Assembly (NCBI GenBank): GCA_907165065.1
Contig: OU015532.1
Coordinates: 31,748,339-31,812,338 of the forward strand
DNA from: Caprimulgus europaeus
Lineage: Eukaryota > Chordata > Aves > Caprimulgiformes > Caprimulgidae
Length of the DNA: 64,000 nt
Direction: 5' to 3'
Shown: piece after piece, positions 37,021 to 52,600 of the stretch
How positions within the stretch are numbered: the stretch's first letter is position 1
How the letters are laid out: every line of letters begins with the position of its first letter
Program-made: the position numbers and the translations under genes
Notes under the pieces: generated by a model
Told to the model about the DNA's origin: nothing
The model's input: only the letters and a program-made list of their open reading frames with translations
Databases searched by the model: none

Positions 37021-40000
37021 GTAAGTTAATACAGATGAAATTTGACAGCTTAAAGGAGAAGATAAATGAAAGATAAATTAATGCAAAATCTACATTTTTA
37101 TCATATATCAACCCAACTACTGTTTTCTTAATTCATGTCCTTTAAGATTGTGTCAATTACTTCTCAGATGTGGGTGAAAAAAGATTATATTTCAGGTCTT
37201 TTTTTTTTTTTTTTCCTCAACTTAAGGACAGAAAATGTAAGTAGGTAGTTTGGAAGATAGCTAAATTATGTCTGGGAAATCAGGTTTCATACTTCAGCTC
37301 TTAATGCATGCTTAAATTTTAGACATGGAAACTTTCCAGGTTTTTCTTGGTTTATGCTATTACTCTTTATCTCTAGTTCTGACAACTTTGCTTTGAAAAG
37401 AATCTTGATGATGGCTACAGAGCTCAATTATTGCTGAGCAGGCCCTTAGGTTTTCATGATTTTTTGTCCTAGCCGCATAAGGAACTGCATTCCCTTTGAC
37501 TAAAGTCCCCTGCTGTTCCAACTGGCTGTACCATTTCTGTCTCTAGTTGTGCATTACAGAAGAGTTACTGGCTTTCACTGTAAAAATGACTCCGTTTCAG
37601 TAGTTGTTAAACTGATCCCTGTTCATACAATTTAAAAAACTCTCAGATGTTTTTTTATTAATAACTATTCTCAAATGTTTTGTGAATAATTCCACACGTA
37701 TAGAGCCAATAGCAGCTATCATTTCCCATTACCAGCACACAGGAGTGGCACTTGGATAGTGTTATATGCTGTATGTTTAACACTTCAGTTGTTGTGCCTC
37801 CCAGCTAATCGGCTAAATTTTAAAGGGCTCACACACAGTTGCTACAAAGAGAGAGAGTTTTATCTTCCAGCTGGCTTATCCTCCCAGTACTTATCCTCTA
37901 GTTAGCTCTTGCTCTTTTTTCAGTCTCTATCCCTTTGAAAGGTTTAGAGAAAACATTTCAAAGTGTTGTTTTTCAAAGATGTGGTACTGAAGATAAACTT
38001 CCCCCCAATCTGACCCTCTTCTCATATTTCCCATCTTATGACTACTCACATTCAGTTTCCTCTTCTCCACTTTGTTGCTCTCACATCCAGCAGCCAAGCT
38101 TTGCACTCACTTCCCATATACAATCAAAATATATTAAAAAAAAAAAGGGATATAACAATCTTTCATATAACAGCTTCCATTAAACAGTTTCCCAGTAGAT
38201 CAGTTTTACCAGCCTGCTTGTGAATAAGCAGATTGAACAAGAAGATTCAACATCAAAAATGCACTGCTAACGTACTTGATCCATACAATAAATGACAACA
38301 TTTTCAAAAGTCCCTTAAAAGAGTTAAATGTCTAATTCTAACCAAGTTTCAGAAGGAAATAAAGGATAAATATCAAGAATTATTCTGGTTCTAGGAAATG
38401 TCCCTTATCTCTGTAACTATCTGTGTTTGTCACCTGTCAGATATGTAATTTTCTATTCTATGCATATGCAACACAGATTGTCTTGCCGTTTCCCCAGGTT
38501 AAAAGGGTTCTTTGTGATAATTATGTGAGGTGGTCCAGCTACAAAGTACACAAGTCATGTAAAATAGTCCACCAACAGTCGTGTAATATATCTCAGTCAA
38601 AGTACAATATATGTTATGGGAAGTCTCGTATCAAGTGCAAACTCCAACAGTTCAGATTAAGCACATTACAGTTCTACATTCAACACTATTTTCAGAGTTT
38701 GTGTCTTTGTTTCACTTTAAAAAAAAAAAAAAAAAAAAAAGAAAACCACCAAGAACAGAAACAACCTTCCTCACAAACACAGTTACAAAACATTCTGGCC
38801 AATAAATGATGTAAGGACAAAAAATTGTTCTTTACTCTTGGCCTTTTTCCTTTCCCCTTGGTTTTCTAACAAACTCAAGTGCATTGTCACTTAGACCGTA
38901 CTTGATGCACGATTTATGTCAGCCGGGGCAGATCATTGAAACTGATAAGCTATTCTGAAAAGTGCCTGATTAGGTGTGTTAGCTTCTGTGATGACTTGGT
39001 GTTATACAAAACAAATAGGTCATGTTGCCCCTAGTCTGCTCCTTAACATGCACTCAAAATTGGCACCGTGTAATCACTGCCACCTGCTCATTCACTGGCA
39101 GGACAGAACAAGATGATGTGTTCTGGCAAACAGATGTCCAACAGCTCAATCACTGACGCAGTAATGAAGGTAAAAGGGAACAAATACTCATGAGAAAGCG
39201 TCTCAGAGGAAAGATCCCCTGCGGCTGCGAGCACTATCAGCCAGTCATTCCAACCCACATACCCTCTCTACTCCACCCACAGAGTCAGGTTACTCAGTAT
39301 CTCTAGTTGGCTTTATGTACTCTTATAGATGATATATTTGAAAACTTGGCCAGACTCAGAATGGTAGTGCTGGAAAGTGTTAATTTCCACTGCTCACTGG
39401 CTAACATCCAGATCACACTTCCAAAGACTGATACCTTGACTCAGTAGTGGCATGGGACATTTAAAGAAGGTTATGCAGCAATGACAGCAAAATGATTGCC
39501 ATTTTAATAGAATTTATAACCTAGTATCATTTATGTTATGCACTTTTGTATATACTTATACCAGAAGACAAAAAAAAGAGCAGAAGTAAACCCTGTTATA
39601 GAGACAAGATTCTAAGAAAGAAGGGTTAGCTTTTTAAAATATTGTTCCTTCTGGGATTTGTTTTCCTTTAAGGAATTACTTTATGATCTAAATAAATTGC
39701 TGCAATTATGGCTCTGATTCAGGAAAGCACTTCAGCACATATTTAACTTAAGCATGAACTTGGCATGCATACCTCTGGGTACTGGCTTGTGATGGCATTG
39801 CTGTAACTGAAGACAGAAACCTTACATGCTTTATTCAGTACAAAACAAAAGTAAAACTTTCAGTTCATAACTCAACAAAAGAAGTCACCTTTTGGCAAAT
39901 ATATGCTCAGTGTCATAAAATATTCTGTGCAACTGAATTCATAACAGTTTTTCCCAGCCTTTCTTTGACTTACCTTGAAATAAATGTGTTGTATTGGTGA

Positions 40001-43000
40001 GTTCAAACCAGTTCTAGCAAAAGAACTCTAGCTATTACAGGTGTCCTTGAAGAAAAAAAAAAAAATCCATTTATTTTATTATATAAGGCAATTCACACTT
40101 AAACCACCACCCCTACCCAAGACTGAAAATATATTTTGAGAAGGAAATTTGCTAAGAGCAATATAATATAGCCAGGATAGATAATTGTGTGAGACTGAAA
40201 TTTTAATCATACATGAACTCTAAAACATTTAGACCTCTTGTCCAGCTAAACAACCAGCAAATAAATATTTATTTAAAGTCCAGAAGACCTATCAATACTT
40301 CTGGAAAAAAAAAAAAAAATCTATAGCAACATCTCAAATCAGGATGCTTTTAATATTTCCCAGATTTCATCCTAAGGCACATATATCCAGCTTTATCATT
40401 ACCCACTCTAGGCCACTGTTATCTGAAAGAACATATTGTCTTTGCCTTCTTCACACTGCCAAAGTTCAGTCCTGCAAGAAGTGCTGTACACAGAAGGAAC
40501 CCAAGTAAACTCAAGGATTTTTTCCCTCCTTTTTCTTCCTTCTCTGTTAAGAATTAAGTCGTGTTTTCTTACACCAAAGAACCAGCTGGTTTTGGAGGAA
40601 CTCATTGAGTTCTTCTACCTAATTGAAGTGAGAATAAGCTCAGCATTGTTTTGCTTGCCTTTAGGAATCTTGAGGAAAGGAAGGACTTTTTACAGCAGAA
40701 TCAACAAACTAAACATCTGTAAACTTTTCTCTGCAGATCTCCTTTTTATGTACATTCTTAATGTTTTCTAAATTTAAACAGGCAACAGTGAACAAGGCTG
40801 TATTTCTTAGTGGGGCAGGACTGTGTGGAATGAAGTAGCAAGGAGAAGTGTAATTTAGTAGAGACTTTAAAGGCACAGGAAATGTTCATAAAAGAAATGC
40901 AAAAAAATTTAGAGACAAGTATCCAAAGCCTGTGTGGCTGCTTTAGACTGAATCTCTTAAACTTTTCAGTGATAGCTTTCTTCTTATTGCAGAATGTTGT
41001 TTCCCTAACCTGACTTTTAAACTCTTGGATTTTGACAGCACTATGAGGTAAAGGTCTTCTCTGACTCATTAACTTCCCATGTTCCACACTCTGCTCTTAT
41101 GTTTAAGTCCTAATAATAGCACAATGATTTATGGCCTGAGACTATTGAATAACATCACATTTGAGTACATATTGGGATTTGAGTGAATCCTTATAAATAA
41201 TATTGAGGAACAGTGAGAGTCCATAAATAAAAAACATAAGAGGCCAAGAACATAAATACCATGTAGTGCCTTGTACATGAGGTTGTACAAGAAATATTAT
41301 TTAAGTAGAAGCCTAGATCAGAGTCTGATTTCATCTCTAATGATATAATCCTGTTTAATCTCATTATTTTTAATAAGTACAATAAATTTCTGGGTTTTTG
41401 TGTGAGAAATAAATTTTATGTAAATTACATGTGTGGTATTATATCATTTCCTGTTCTTGTGCCAAAAATAGAAATTGTTGTAACTAATGTACCATGAATA
41501 CTGTAACTGCTTGCTGTAAAGGTCTAACCATCACCTGTCACTTTCTTACCCTTTTTATGAGACAATCAATAAAACTTGTCATGTTGTTCCTTTTTATGGC
41601 TCATTGAGCTCTTATCAAATACTCAGTGAACTATTGATTAATGGACAAACTGGAGAATATCAGCTTTTACTCACCTTGAAAACAGTAAGGCTTTAAGATA
41701 CAACTTTGCAGAGGTTTAATTCTAAATTATAAATCATACATGGATTTTCAGATGTTTCTTAGCATCATCAGTTGTTAATCTCAGTATTCTGGTCCATTAA
41801 ATCTACAATTAAAATCAAATGCTAAACAGAATTTTCGTCCTTTTATATGGTAAGTCAGGATTTTTCATTCCACTTAGATCAGTGCGGAAATACAACTGGG
41901 ATCCATCAAAGCATAAATTTTATTTGGCTAAAAAGATTACATGTTGCCAATTAAATGATAAAATGTTTAATTTTTTTGCATCTGACTGCAAATGAAATTA
42001 AGTTACTTTGGTCTGCTTCGAGTCAAGACAAACTGGAATTTTTATTCATAAACATAATTTTCTTTTACAACTCGTTCTTTTCTCCCCTCAGTTCTTCCAG
42101 ACCCCTACAGTCTTCGTTAACCTCCACATTCATGTTCCCAGCAAAGGTCGCAACATTTTATTTGTGAGACTCTATCTGTTGATGAAGATTAATTCCAGCA
42201 ATTTTTATACAAGGTATATATTTGTACATATAGAAATAAGAGAGGTTACTGTTCTTCCCAGAATGTACAAAAAGCTCAGGCTTTAGTTTTTATACCATTG
42301 CTTTTTCATTGCACTATTTTTATCATCTTTTTGTTGGAATCAAGATACTAAGCCCATTTTAGTTTTGTATACATATGCATATGATTGTACTCAAAACCTC
42401 AAAAGATGGCTCTCTTTTTTCAGACTTTTTTTTTTTCTTTGGTGCTGTGTGATGTCATCATAAGGTTTAATCTGACTATTTTTTTTTTACTTTTTTTTTT
42501 TTACATTTTTATGCAATTAGCCTTCTTCCTCATTCTTTTTCAGTAAAGCTGCAGTATAGAGACACCTGCTGGGAAATGAATGAACAGAAACAAATGTAGA
42601 TATCCATAAGAAAAATAATAATAATAAAATAGTAATAATCACATTATTTTTTGTTTGGTTTTTTTATTAGCTTTCAAGATGGAAAGTGTTGGTTAACTAT
42701 ATTTTTATTTGGTATTTTTAATTTCTGCAGAAACACTATTAACATGATCCGGAAATATTATAGACAAGGATGTTCATTTTGAACATTCAACCTGACTGAT
42801 TATAACAGAGCTTAACCTATCCATGGGATTTCACATCTTTCCACATATTTTACTCTTTCAGTACCAATCAGAGAGAATCCTTGTGACTGGACCCAGGATT
42901 AAGCAATGCCTTGTGCCAGATTCTGCACATTAATTTTAGAAGTTTAATTATTTAGGAAAATCAAGTGCTAGATCAAAACTTTCTCTATAGTAGCTGAGGG

Positions 43001-46000
43001 AAGATAACGTGACAAAATAGAAGCCAGGGAATATACTGTTGAAACCCATACTGTGTCCAATATGTTCACACAAATGGATTGTTAAATTTAATGTTTCATT
43101 TCAATCTTACGTTTAAATTTTCCTCTCACATTAGATTATAATCCCCCTGTTAGTCATATCACTCAATAAAGTCTTCATTAGTCAGAAAAACCAGGATAAT
43201 ATACTTGGCTAATAACTATTTTATTATTGTATAATGATTTTGTTTGTAAAACATATATTATATATTGAATATCTTACTTATTTTGTCATCTAGTGGTACA
43301 CGGCAGGGGTTTTTTTGTTTACTCTTTTCTATAGTTTCTGTTGTAATTCACAAGAATATAGCTTCCTACTCTGCTTCAGAAGTCTCCTGAGAATATGTGC
43401 TGTACACATGCTCCAAAACATTTGCAATGATAGCTCCATGTGCTTATGAGTTAATACATTCCTGGAAAAAAAGTCATTCTAGCAGTTAATATTTTATGAA
43501 CAGTTTCCTAAAAAAAAAAATCTTATAAACAAGTCAATATAAAAACTATTAAACTGTTTTGTTTTTTTTTTAATTTTGTCACAAATGGGAACAAATACTT
43601 TCCAAATTCATGCACTGAGGAGTAAATTCACAAAAGTACTTTTATGCTGCAATGGTTTGTATTACAGTTCTTGGCTTGAGGCATCCTGCTACTGGGGAAA
43701 TGACAGCACTGAATTAGGCATTTTCTTAGGAATGACAGCTGAGGGAGATTCATCATTTACTTGAAGGAATTCAGTCACATTTTATCCTACCTCTTAACTA
43801 AGATTGCTGATCCCCAGACTGCAGGACAGTCTAGCACACTGGCCTCATGCATCCTCTGCTTCCTAAGGAGCCAAAGCTGGTCTGGGAAGGATAGTGCAAG
43901 AGCCTGCCATTAAGGCTCAGTAACAAGCTTTCCCTTGTGGAAGGGGAAGTTCCAGTTCTAACTCTCCTCCAGTTAGCATGCTAGGTTTAGATATGTGGGT
44001 ATCTATTATGATGTATGGAGCAACTTCAACAGCAAAGGGTGTTTTGGAAACTTGACAGAGAAACACATTTGTGTATGAGCAATTTGACTCAGTAAGAATA
44101 TTAATAAAAGGAAATTTTCAAGTGCTAATAAACAAAAAAGTTCTCACCACAGCCACATCAAATATTTTTATTCTATGTGAAGAACACAGTCATTAAGGTG
44201 AATAATTAGTTCTCTAGTACTTAGATTCTCGAATGAAACCCAGCTTTGTACCTTCTGATATGATAGTGTGTTATTTTAATTTCACATGTACACACTTCTT
44301 TTTCAAGTTTCTCATGACCAGAAACCTCAGTGTATAGCATTAAAAAATAATATAATGACTTTGTGGCAGATTTTGACGTAAGTTTAAAAAATATGCAACA
44401 TAAGGCAAAAGGCAATAGCTGACTTGATAGTAAATAAGAACTGAGACACAACATTTATTATTAACTTTTTAAAAAGAATATGTGATTAATAAAATTTAAT
44501 TTAATAAATTAATAAAACAACATTTAGAGTCACCTAAGGGACCAATGTAATCAATATCTTGGATCAGCCACTCGATAATTTATCAGTACAGAAGAATACA
44601 AACTAGTTCACGTTATGTTAATATTAATATATAAAATATGTATTTTTATTTAATAACAGCTGTGCAGAAAGGCCTTCTGAACTCTGAAATATATGCATCT
44701 TGCTCCATAAAAACCATCTTAAATTCGCCATTTGTCTAGGATAATTTTATTTTCTTCTGTACCAGATGCTACTTCAGAAAATCTGGATAGCTATCAGTTC
44801 AGTATTATTGCTTAGCTCCTTTTATCTCTCTTTTAACCAAGCAGGGGTCCTGTTGTTTTTGTTCTGCTCCAAAAAACTTTACAATATATTTAAAATGAAA
44901 CTTGAAAATACAACAAGTCTGTGAAAATGCTTCTTGTGCTGGTGTGATTAGGAAGACCACAGAAAACATTATCTGAACAATAGTAGCTAACTAATTGGTT
45001 TTTGTTTGTTTGTTTTTTAAATAGGATAACTAAGATACAATGTAAGATCTCTATTTTATGGTCTCTGACAGTATTTGGGAGTTCAACTGATATTCAGATT
45101 GCCACAAAGGGGCTAAAGGTAAGGTAATAATGTCTTAAAGCTGAATGTGCAACAGTTAACCCTGATACCAGTGCCAGTTCTAATAAGACTACTTTTTTAG
45201 TTCCAGCATCACATTTCAGGTCTATTCTGAAGACTCTCACCTGAAATGGGTTTAATAATGACTCCCAAAAAGAATTGGACATTACTCCTCTAAATTCAGT
45301 TTCACTGATGGTAGGTGTTAACGTGTAACCGGAATAAATTAGTGGAATAGACCCTGGAGCAAGTGTTCATGCAACATGAATACCTTGGTATCAGTGTGGA
45401 TATTTCTTAAGCCTGTGTTCCTATATTCTCATAGATTTTTCTTATGTATGTATGAAATATTGTAGCAATCAGACTAATAATCTCCCTAATCAAATATTTC
45501 CTGGACTGCATTCATGTAACCACAACATTAGGTGAAATTCCTATCCTTCTTGATAACAACATACATAGTGGAATTGTGTTCTCAAAACTATATTCTTGTT
45601 CTCAGCTGAGGTTAAAGTCTCTGTATTGTTTGGAAATAGATTGGTTTGTACACTACAAAACCAAGAAAAGAAAGTAATTTCCTGTGAGTAACCACATGTT
45701 CAAAGAAGGTGAAAAATGTATTAGTCTCTAACGTAGATAGAGAGATTGAAGTGTCTTCTTGTTGCATTAACAAATGAAATAAAACCCAGTTTTGAACATA
45801 ATGGCTTGTTAATTTAGGTTTAAAATACTTAACAGATTTCACAAAATCCATGTATCTTTTTAGAAAAAATATTTGATACACATTTTTCCATATTTACCAT
45901 GGTCTTCATTGAATGACTCAAATGGTATTTAGTACAGCTAAAGGTATCTTTCCACAATATTTTTTTTTCCTCCTCTTCATTGCAGTCTTTAAAATAACAT

Positions 46001-49000
46001 AGTACAGATATGCTTGTGATTTACAAATGGAAGAAAGATCTGAGAACATTGGACAACCTCACATGCAATAAGAAATTTTGTTCCAATGAGCTAATCACTA
46101 AAGTTAAGCTTTTAATAGATTAATATTATTTAGTATATTAGCATTACTTAATATTCTAATATATTATATTACTATAATAATTTTAAGGTATACTATTTTT
46201 TAATTTTTAATTTACCAGGAAAAAGCTGAAAGAAATCATAACCAACCTTACTAAAGAGAGGGTTGGACATTCTTTTCAGCAGAAAGTACAAAACGAGTGT
46301 TTCTGGACTGTAAAAAGAGCACAAAGTATAATAGTCTCAACATTTCAGGACAGCAATAGTAAAACTACATGTTTATTTTGATCCTGCAGACAACCACATG
46401 CAATTTTATTTGAGGTAATATGGTGAAACTATCACATATGAATTTCCTAATGTGACTAAAGTGACACATCTCCATAAGTGTTTCTTTGGCTTTATGCACG
46501 TAACTGCAGAAGCTGAACCAATTTCACATCTGGCTTTCTCTTACCTGTGTTATTTACTAGCAGAATGGATTCAATACCTACATATTCATCTAAAATATAA
46601 TAAAACCACAATATTTGTTGTTCCTATATCACTGGATTTTCCATTTGCAATGGCATTGCTGATTGTGAATACTTTGTATTTTTATGTAAAAAGAATCAAG
46701 GCATCATGTTTTCAGCACAAAGGACCAGCAGGAAATGATGGACAGGAGAGATCAAATGAAGTATACAATGTTTTTTTCTTTTCAGTTCTTGTGGCAATAG
46801 ATGCTGCACTAGAGAATTTTAACTATTAATTTACACCTGTCCTGGACAATGCTGGTAGAGTAGACTGTCTTTATTGTATGTGTAAATAAGTACAAATTTT
46901 AAGCTCTTCTTTTAGTATAGTTTTTCAGGATCTTCCTCTATTTATGTTTTCCCCTCCTACTAAGTTTAGCAGCAGCAAACAAACTTACTGGCACAAAACA
47001 AGCTTGTTTCCTAAGTCTTAGGCATTGGAAAACAACAGCCTACGTTTTTGCCTTTGATTGGCCTTGGGTTAATATGTTGATCATAACAGATTACCACATA
47101 TGCACATAACATACACAGAATATGTAAAAATATGTAAATAAATGCTTTGCACATATCTCAGATCTCTAGGAAATAGCTCCTCAGAAGAAGAAAAAAGTAA
47201 CATTTTTCATTCTTATTAATAGTTCCTTGTTTTGTTTTAATATCACAAATAATAAATCCCAGGACTCAAAGCAGGATACAAAATATTATTGTGATTCTCA
47301 TCACTTTTCTTACAAGATAATTGCAAGCTGAGGATAAATGTTATGCTTAGGGTTTTGGTTTTCTTTTTACCTGAAGGAAGAAAGCTTCAGTTCATGGAGT
47401 CTCTGCCCAGCAAAGTGTATTTAAGGAAAAGCACATGCTTTAGAAAGCAGAACTCAGCACACTTTTCTCCTTTATTTTCATGTTACCTTCTTTTAACTTC
47501 AGCTGTTATCTAGACCACACTTTTAATGACTATTTTTAAGCATATAAGAAGATATATCATATTTATTAGTATATATTGGCCTATATGTTCTATGGTTGGG
47601 TTGATAAGAATATGGACTGCATCTCAGCAAGGAATTATGAAAAAAATATTAATGCTGATGTAAGAATGGCATTCATCAGATTCACGATGTCTCACTGAAA
47701 TGTACCCCTCTGAGCTTTCCATTTCATTGGGAAAAATCAAAACAAATAAATTCAAGTCTAACTTTTTGTTACATTTCACAGACTCAAGTAAGATGGAACT
47801 GGAAGAGATCTTTAGAAATTTTCACATACATTTAATGTAATTTTCTATGTAAAAAAAACCCCTAAACTATTTGACCCATTTGAAATGAAATATTTCAATG
47901 TTTCAAAATAAAAATTGAGCTAGAAGTGAGTTGTAGAAGAAATTCCTTTTTCTGACAGTTTTTATTATACAGGTTTACCTGTACTAACACAAGTTATGTT
48001 TACATTCAAATTCCATTTGGGACTGTAGGACATACTGACATATTTAGTAAACAATCCTAGCTCAGACAATGATATCCCTAACTGCAGATTTACTTGGATA
48101 GATATTAAAACCCTATTTACAAGTAGATTATTGTATGTCCTGGAGTCACATTTACTTATTTCAGCCTAGACCTGCTAGTCAGGCAAAATATGTGTGTGTC
48201 TGTGTGTTTTGCTTAGAAATTATAACAATACATATTTATCAAGCATACATGAATTTATAAAATATATAGCAAAATATAAGGGTATTTATTATATTGGTAT
48301 AAAATCTCTATTAATAGCCATTATGTTTCTGTGTGTCAGGACTATACACAGTTAAAAGAATAGCTACATGTTCTCAAAGTAAATGCCTATCATATTACAG
48401 AACATGGCCACCCTCACACTAACTCATCACACTAGAGCTGGCTCTCCAGACTAGTGAAAGACTTTTTATCATTATATGCTCATATTAATTCTACACACTA
48501 GCCTTTTTGAGACTTCTACATATTTTCATAAGGAAATATGCTTAGGATAGTCATGAACTGAGGTATTTAAGTAGTACTTATTGTATCTGACTTGACTTGT
48601 GACAACCAAGTATAATAGCAATTGATTTTGACATGGTTTAGATTGGAGAGATTTGTTAACAAATGCCATAATGATAAAAGGGACATCTTTGTCTGTCTGT
48701 CTGCAGCTATGCCATTCGTAATGCCATTCCTGTACCATTAGTAGTGGCAGTCTTTACACAAAACAAAATCTCACATAATTGAATCATGGAAAAAGAATTT
48801 ACATGGCATTTACATCTTCTAGTTAACCAGGAGGACCTTTAGCTTTGCAGGAGAAACATAAGAAAGCAGATGAAATCACAAATAGTACACAGGATAGAAA
48901 GAGACAATTTTATCGACACTAATGCAGCTGACTTTCTGAGCAGACTACCTGATTTCAAAGGCATAATTACTTAAAGTCATTTTAGAAGCATGAACCTTCA

Positions 49001-49631
49001 AAGCACCTGCAGTACATAACAGTTGACTGAAGAGATAAAGAACTGATATTTTTTAGTGATTTTCTCTGCCATCAGCACTTCCCCGGCAGTCAGTCTAAAG
49101 AGATTTACCTAGAGGCACAGTGAGGTCCAAGGCAGATGTATTCAAGTTAGCATTCAATGCTAAATTAGCTACCAAATAAAGGTTAGTCTTATTAGCACAC
49201 TTCTTTATCTTATGCCATTGTTTCCCAACAGAACAAATTAGTTCCTCTGTGGCACATGGCTGACATACCTTTACTGGTTTAATACCTGAAATAGCTCATT
49301 TGGCTACTAATTAGCTTCATTATACCACATTAGAATACACTCTGACTGAAGGAGCAATAATTGAAAAAAAAGCCAGGATTAGACATCGTAGAGCTAAACG
49401 TAGGAGTAACAAAGTGTCCTCTCTATAGTGAGGCTGTGATTAAGCTGGACAGTACTTCAGAATTTAAGATTATAAGAAATTGATGGAAAAATCTACAGAA
49501 ATTGTGACAGAATTGTGTGCGCCTTTTGGGTGAAACCACGTTCTTTTCAACAACCACCCTAGCTGTGATTCTAATACTTCAAGGTGCCACAATGCAAGTT
49601 AGCCATAGTCAAACAAATGTAATGAAAAATA

Positions 49632-49635
<4 letters not shown>
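37021..49635. other. Long unique AT-rich noncoding stretch
   Basis: Nothing over 12 kb is recognised as a gene or mobile element. Low-complexity runs include 22 A near 38719-38740, T runs near 42420-42505 and AAT units near 42607-42640. Frames of 111-128 codons (38423-38809, 40436-40771, 46452-46829) show no family features. Small stretches near 47767-47825 and 48775-48845 faintly resemble CR1 3' ends but are too decayed to call. Confidence 0.5.
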
Positions 49636-49668
<33 letters not shown>

Positions 49669-49674
49669 GCCTAC
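49636..49674. repeat. 39-base uninterrupted T run
   Basis: This is the longest homopolymer in the window. It could be the poly(A) tail of a minus-strand retrocopy, but the DNA to its right has no AATAAA on the minus strand within 40 bases and no recognised gene. Confidence 0.97.
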
Positions 49675-52600
49675 AAGAGTGCTATCAGGCAGCCTCTGGC
49701 CTCCAAGGCACTGCTTTTTATAATTCTTTTGCTGAGTTGACTACATTAGGAATTTCACAGTCAGTTACAGAAGTCCACCAGTGGTACAGCACTTTTAACT
49801 TCAGAAAGAATACAAATGTTTGGAGAAATCAAGTTTTGTAGGAACAGTGCAGTGATTCATGTTTTCTGATCCAAATAAGCCCTTACTTTTTGCAGATTTA
49901 ATTTTATCTTAGCTTGAAAAGTAATTTGTGTTGCTTGCCTTAATTCCTTGCAGTGAAGAAAGAAGGCAGAGTAGGAACACCTTTCTTTAGTTCTATTATT
50001 AAATAGTAGACTGTGGGAATAAGTACGTGCAGAAAATCATCCTACAAGCTCCATAATATGGGTGTAGCTTATAATGACATATGAGATACAGAAGAACTAA
50101 GCTTCATTATGTAAATAGATCTGGAATGAATTACATTAACAAATTCTCACTAGAAGGTATTTTTGAGCAATGTAGTCTTCATATTTGTGCTTTTTTTAAA
50201 AAAAAGAGTAATTTGTGGTAGAAAACAAGGTAAAGAAAATTAAAAGCTTAGATATGTAATACTTGCTTTTCTAGAAAGAAGCAAATAGGTCATAATTTAT
50301 AACACTGTCCAAAATTATTTCAAGGTTTAGAGGCGGCAGAATAATATGAAAAAATCTAAGCCTCCAAATAAAAAAAATCCAAACCCTCAAATACTTCATT
50401 TATTATTAACTTATTTTAAAACTGTAAATAACAGTATTTAGTTAACAGTTTTCAATCATCTTTTATACCTGTTTGTATACCATACAAAATGAAACCTCTG
50501 TTCTTCCACTCTCCTTTTGACTGGACTATTTAGACATTTTTGATCTATTTTTAGAAAATATGGTGGAAGAAAATTGTTCTTCTGTGTTCCTCTAAGGAGT
50601 TTGTCTGTGGCCAGAGGCCAAAGACCAAAAGCTATTTATGTGGACAAGAAATAAGGACAGCTATGTCAGAGTACAAAGTCTCTGAGGGAGCCAATTTTTT
50701 TCTAACTGACAGGATGTGGTCCAGTGACAGTGTTCTACAAATAATTTCTACCCTAGCATCATATCTCCTGTTTGAATTCAATTCATCAGGAAGGGTAGGA
50801 TGAGTTTTTTACCATCTTCAAATACTTGGTCACAACAACAATAAACAGGTGATGCCAAAGTAGTTTCACATAAAAAGTATTTAGACTCACTTCATTAATC
50901 AAACTGTCTCTGTGGTTTGTGGAGAGGTAGGCACTTTCAGAGGGCAATTCCTGCCCTTCTAAAATATGTGTCAAATTTTCTGAAATTAATCATATCTTGG
51001 AACATCTTATTTTTTCCTTTTGGCTTTAGAAGTGGTCATATGGCTAGCTTAGAATGCATGTTTAATTTATAAAATGGGTAAAGACAAATGAGATAAGTCA
51101 TATTATCAGTCAAAATTTCTGTATATAGGACCCTTCTGTAAAAGGAATATGAGCTTCAGAACTGTAAGAAGAGGAGCTTGAAGACTACTGTTCGAGTAGG
51201 TGTTACTGCCTGAGGAAGATAGAAATCTAAATGTAACATTTAACACATACTGCCCTGAGCCTACTCAGAACAGGTAGAAAGTACCATAATACAAACAATA
51301 GTATCAACTATTAAGTCCTTAAAAATAAAAGAAATTACAACTATTTAAATCAGTCACTACATTTAATGAAGAATGATGTTATTGAGGTGAGATTTCTTTG
51401 GCAAACATTTAGATACTAGAGATTGATTTGGGATACATGCAGTTTAAAATCTGACATCATTCAGGAATTCTAATTTGCCAAGAATACAGCTGAAGGTTTG
51501 TTGAGGAAATTACTCAGGCCATTTAAATGAGAATCTGAAGACATAAGAGACAGTTAGAGTTCTAATTAAAAGGACAGTCAAGTTCTAGAGCTTGAATTGA
51601 AGTAGCAAAAGCAGTAGGACATTAATTCATTTAGCTATACATGACAATAACATGAAAATCTGACAACCCAAACAGCTGTCCAAATTACTGTACATATGTG
51701 CTACTCTGATTTTCACAAAATCACACACATATATTCAGAATATGAGTCTGCAGAGGATTCTGTGAGCAAGAGAAAATATCAGGGCAAACAGTAAAATTTC
51801 AGGATAGGGAAAAATTAGCTTCATACCCCTAGGGGAAAATATGCATGGAAACTACTGAATATCAGAGCAGAAGCAGAACAGTTGATGACTGCATATAAGT
51901 TATAAAATCTATAAAGAGATCAGGAGGACTGCAGAAAGTCACTGGAGCTTTCAGGAACCATCAGCACCAGAAAAAAATCTTGATCAGTTTCTTCTTTCTT
52001 TCCTCTTTGTAAAACCTCTTACAGTGCACTGTTTAGTCCATTCAGAATCTCGCTGAATCTAACACTGGATTCTGTGCCAAACCAAGGAAGAATATTTCAT
52101 CAAGCTCTGTTTTGTTTTTTGAATATTATTTCTAAGAAATGTGAGGAAGATATAAACAACATATAAATTTGATATCCTTGCATTTAGTAACATATTACCT
52201 TTTAATCTAAAAATTCATTAGCTGACAGCCAGTGTTTGGGCAAACTTTTTTAACATTATGGCAGCCAAACACTTACAAAGAAAGAGGAGACTGGCTAAGC
52301 AAAAACAAGGATAATAAAAAACAAAAGGTTTTCTAAATTACTGTTGCCTGTGTCATTAAATTTCATATTGTGCATGGAATCTAAATACATCACTTTGTTT
52401 TGCATGACAAGCAGAAGTGAGCATTCATACATTACTCAGCCACTTAATTAAGAGCCTGGGATATTTGCAGTTAGCAGAAACTAATAAGTGAATCACATTT
52501 AAATTCAAATCACTCCTCAGGGTAGCTGTCTGCAACATAAGCAAAGCTTACTGGGTAGATGTTCCACTAAATGCTCAGCTAAAAGCTTAGTTTTACTGTA

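Noticed and set aside
38423-38809. Open frame of 128 residues ending in a Lys run
   Set aside because: The Lys run is a 22-base A homopolymer, and the rest has no recognisable features.
40436-40771. Open frame of 111 residues on the plus strand
   Set aside because: Contains T-rich hydrophobic stretches only and has an equally open shadow on the minus strand. No family is recognised.
46452-46829. Open frame of 125 residues with hydrophobic segments
   Set aside because: The hydrophobic look follows from T-rich codons. No start context or family features, so I treat it as chance.
48775-48845. Possible very old CR1 3' end (GAATCATGGAA ... ACATCTTCTAGTTAACC)
   Set aside because: The order resembles a CR1 end, but there are too many differences to call by eye. 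The same holds for 47767-47825. A profile search would decide.
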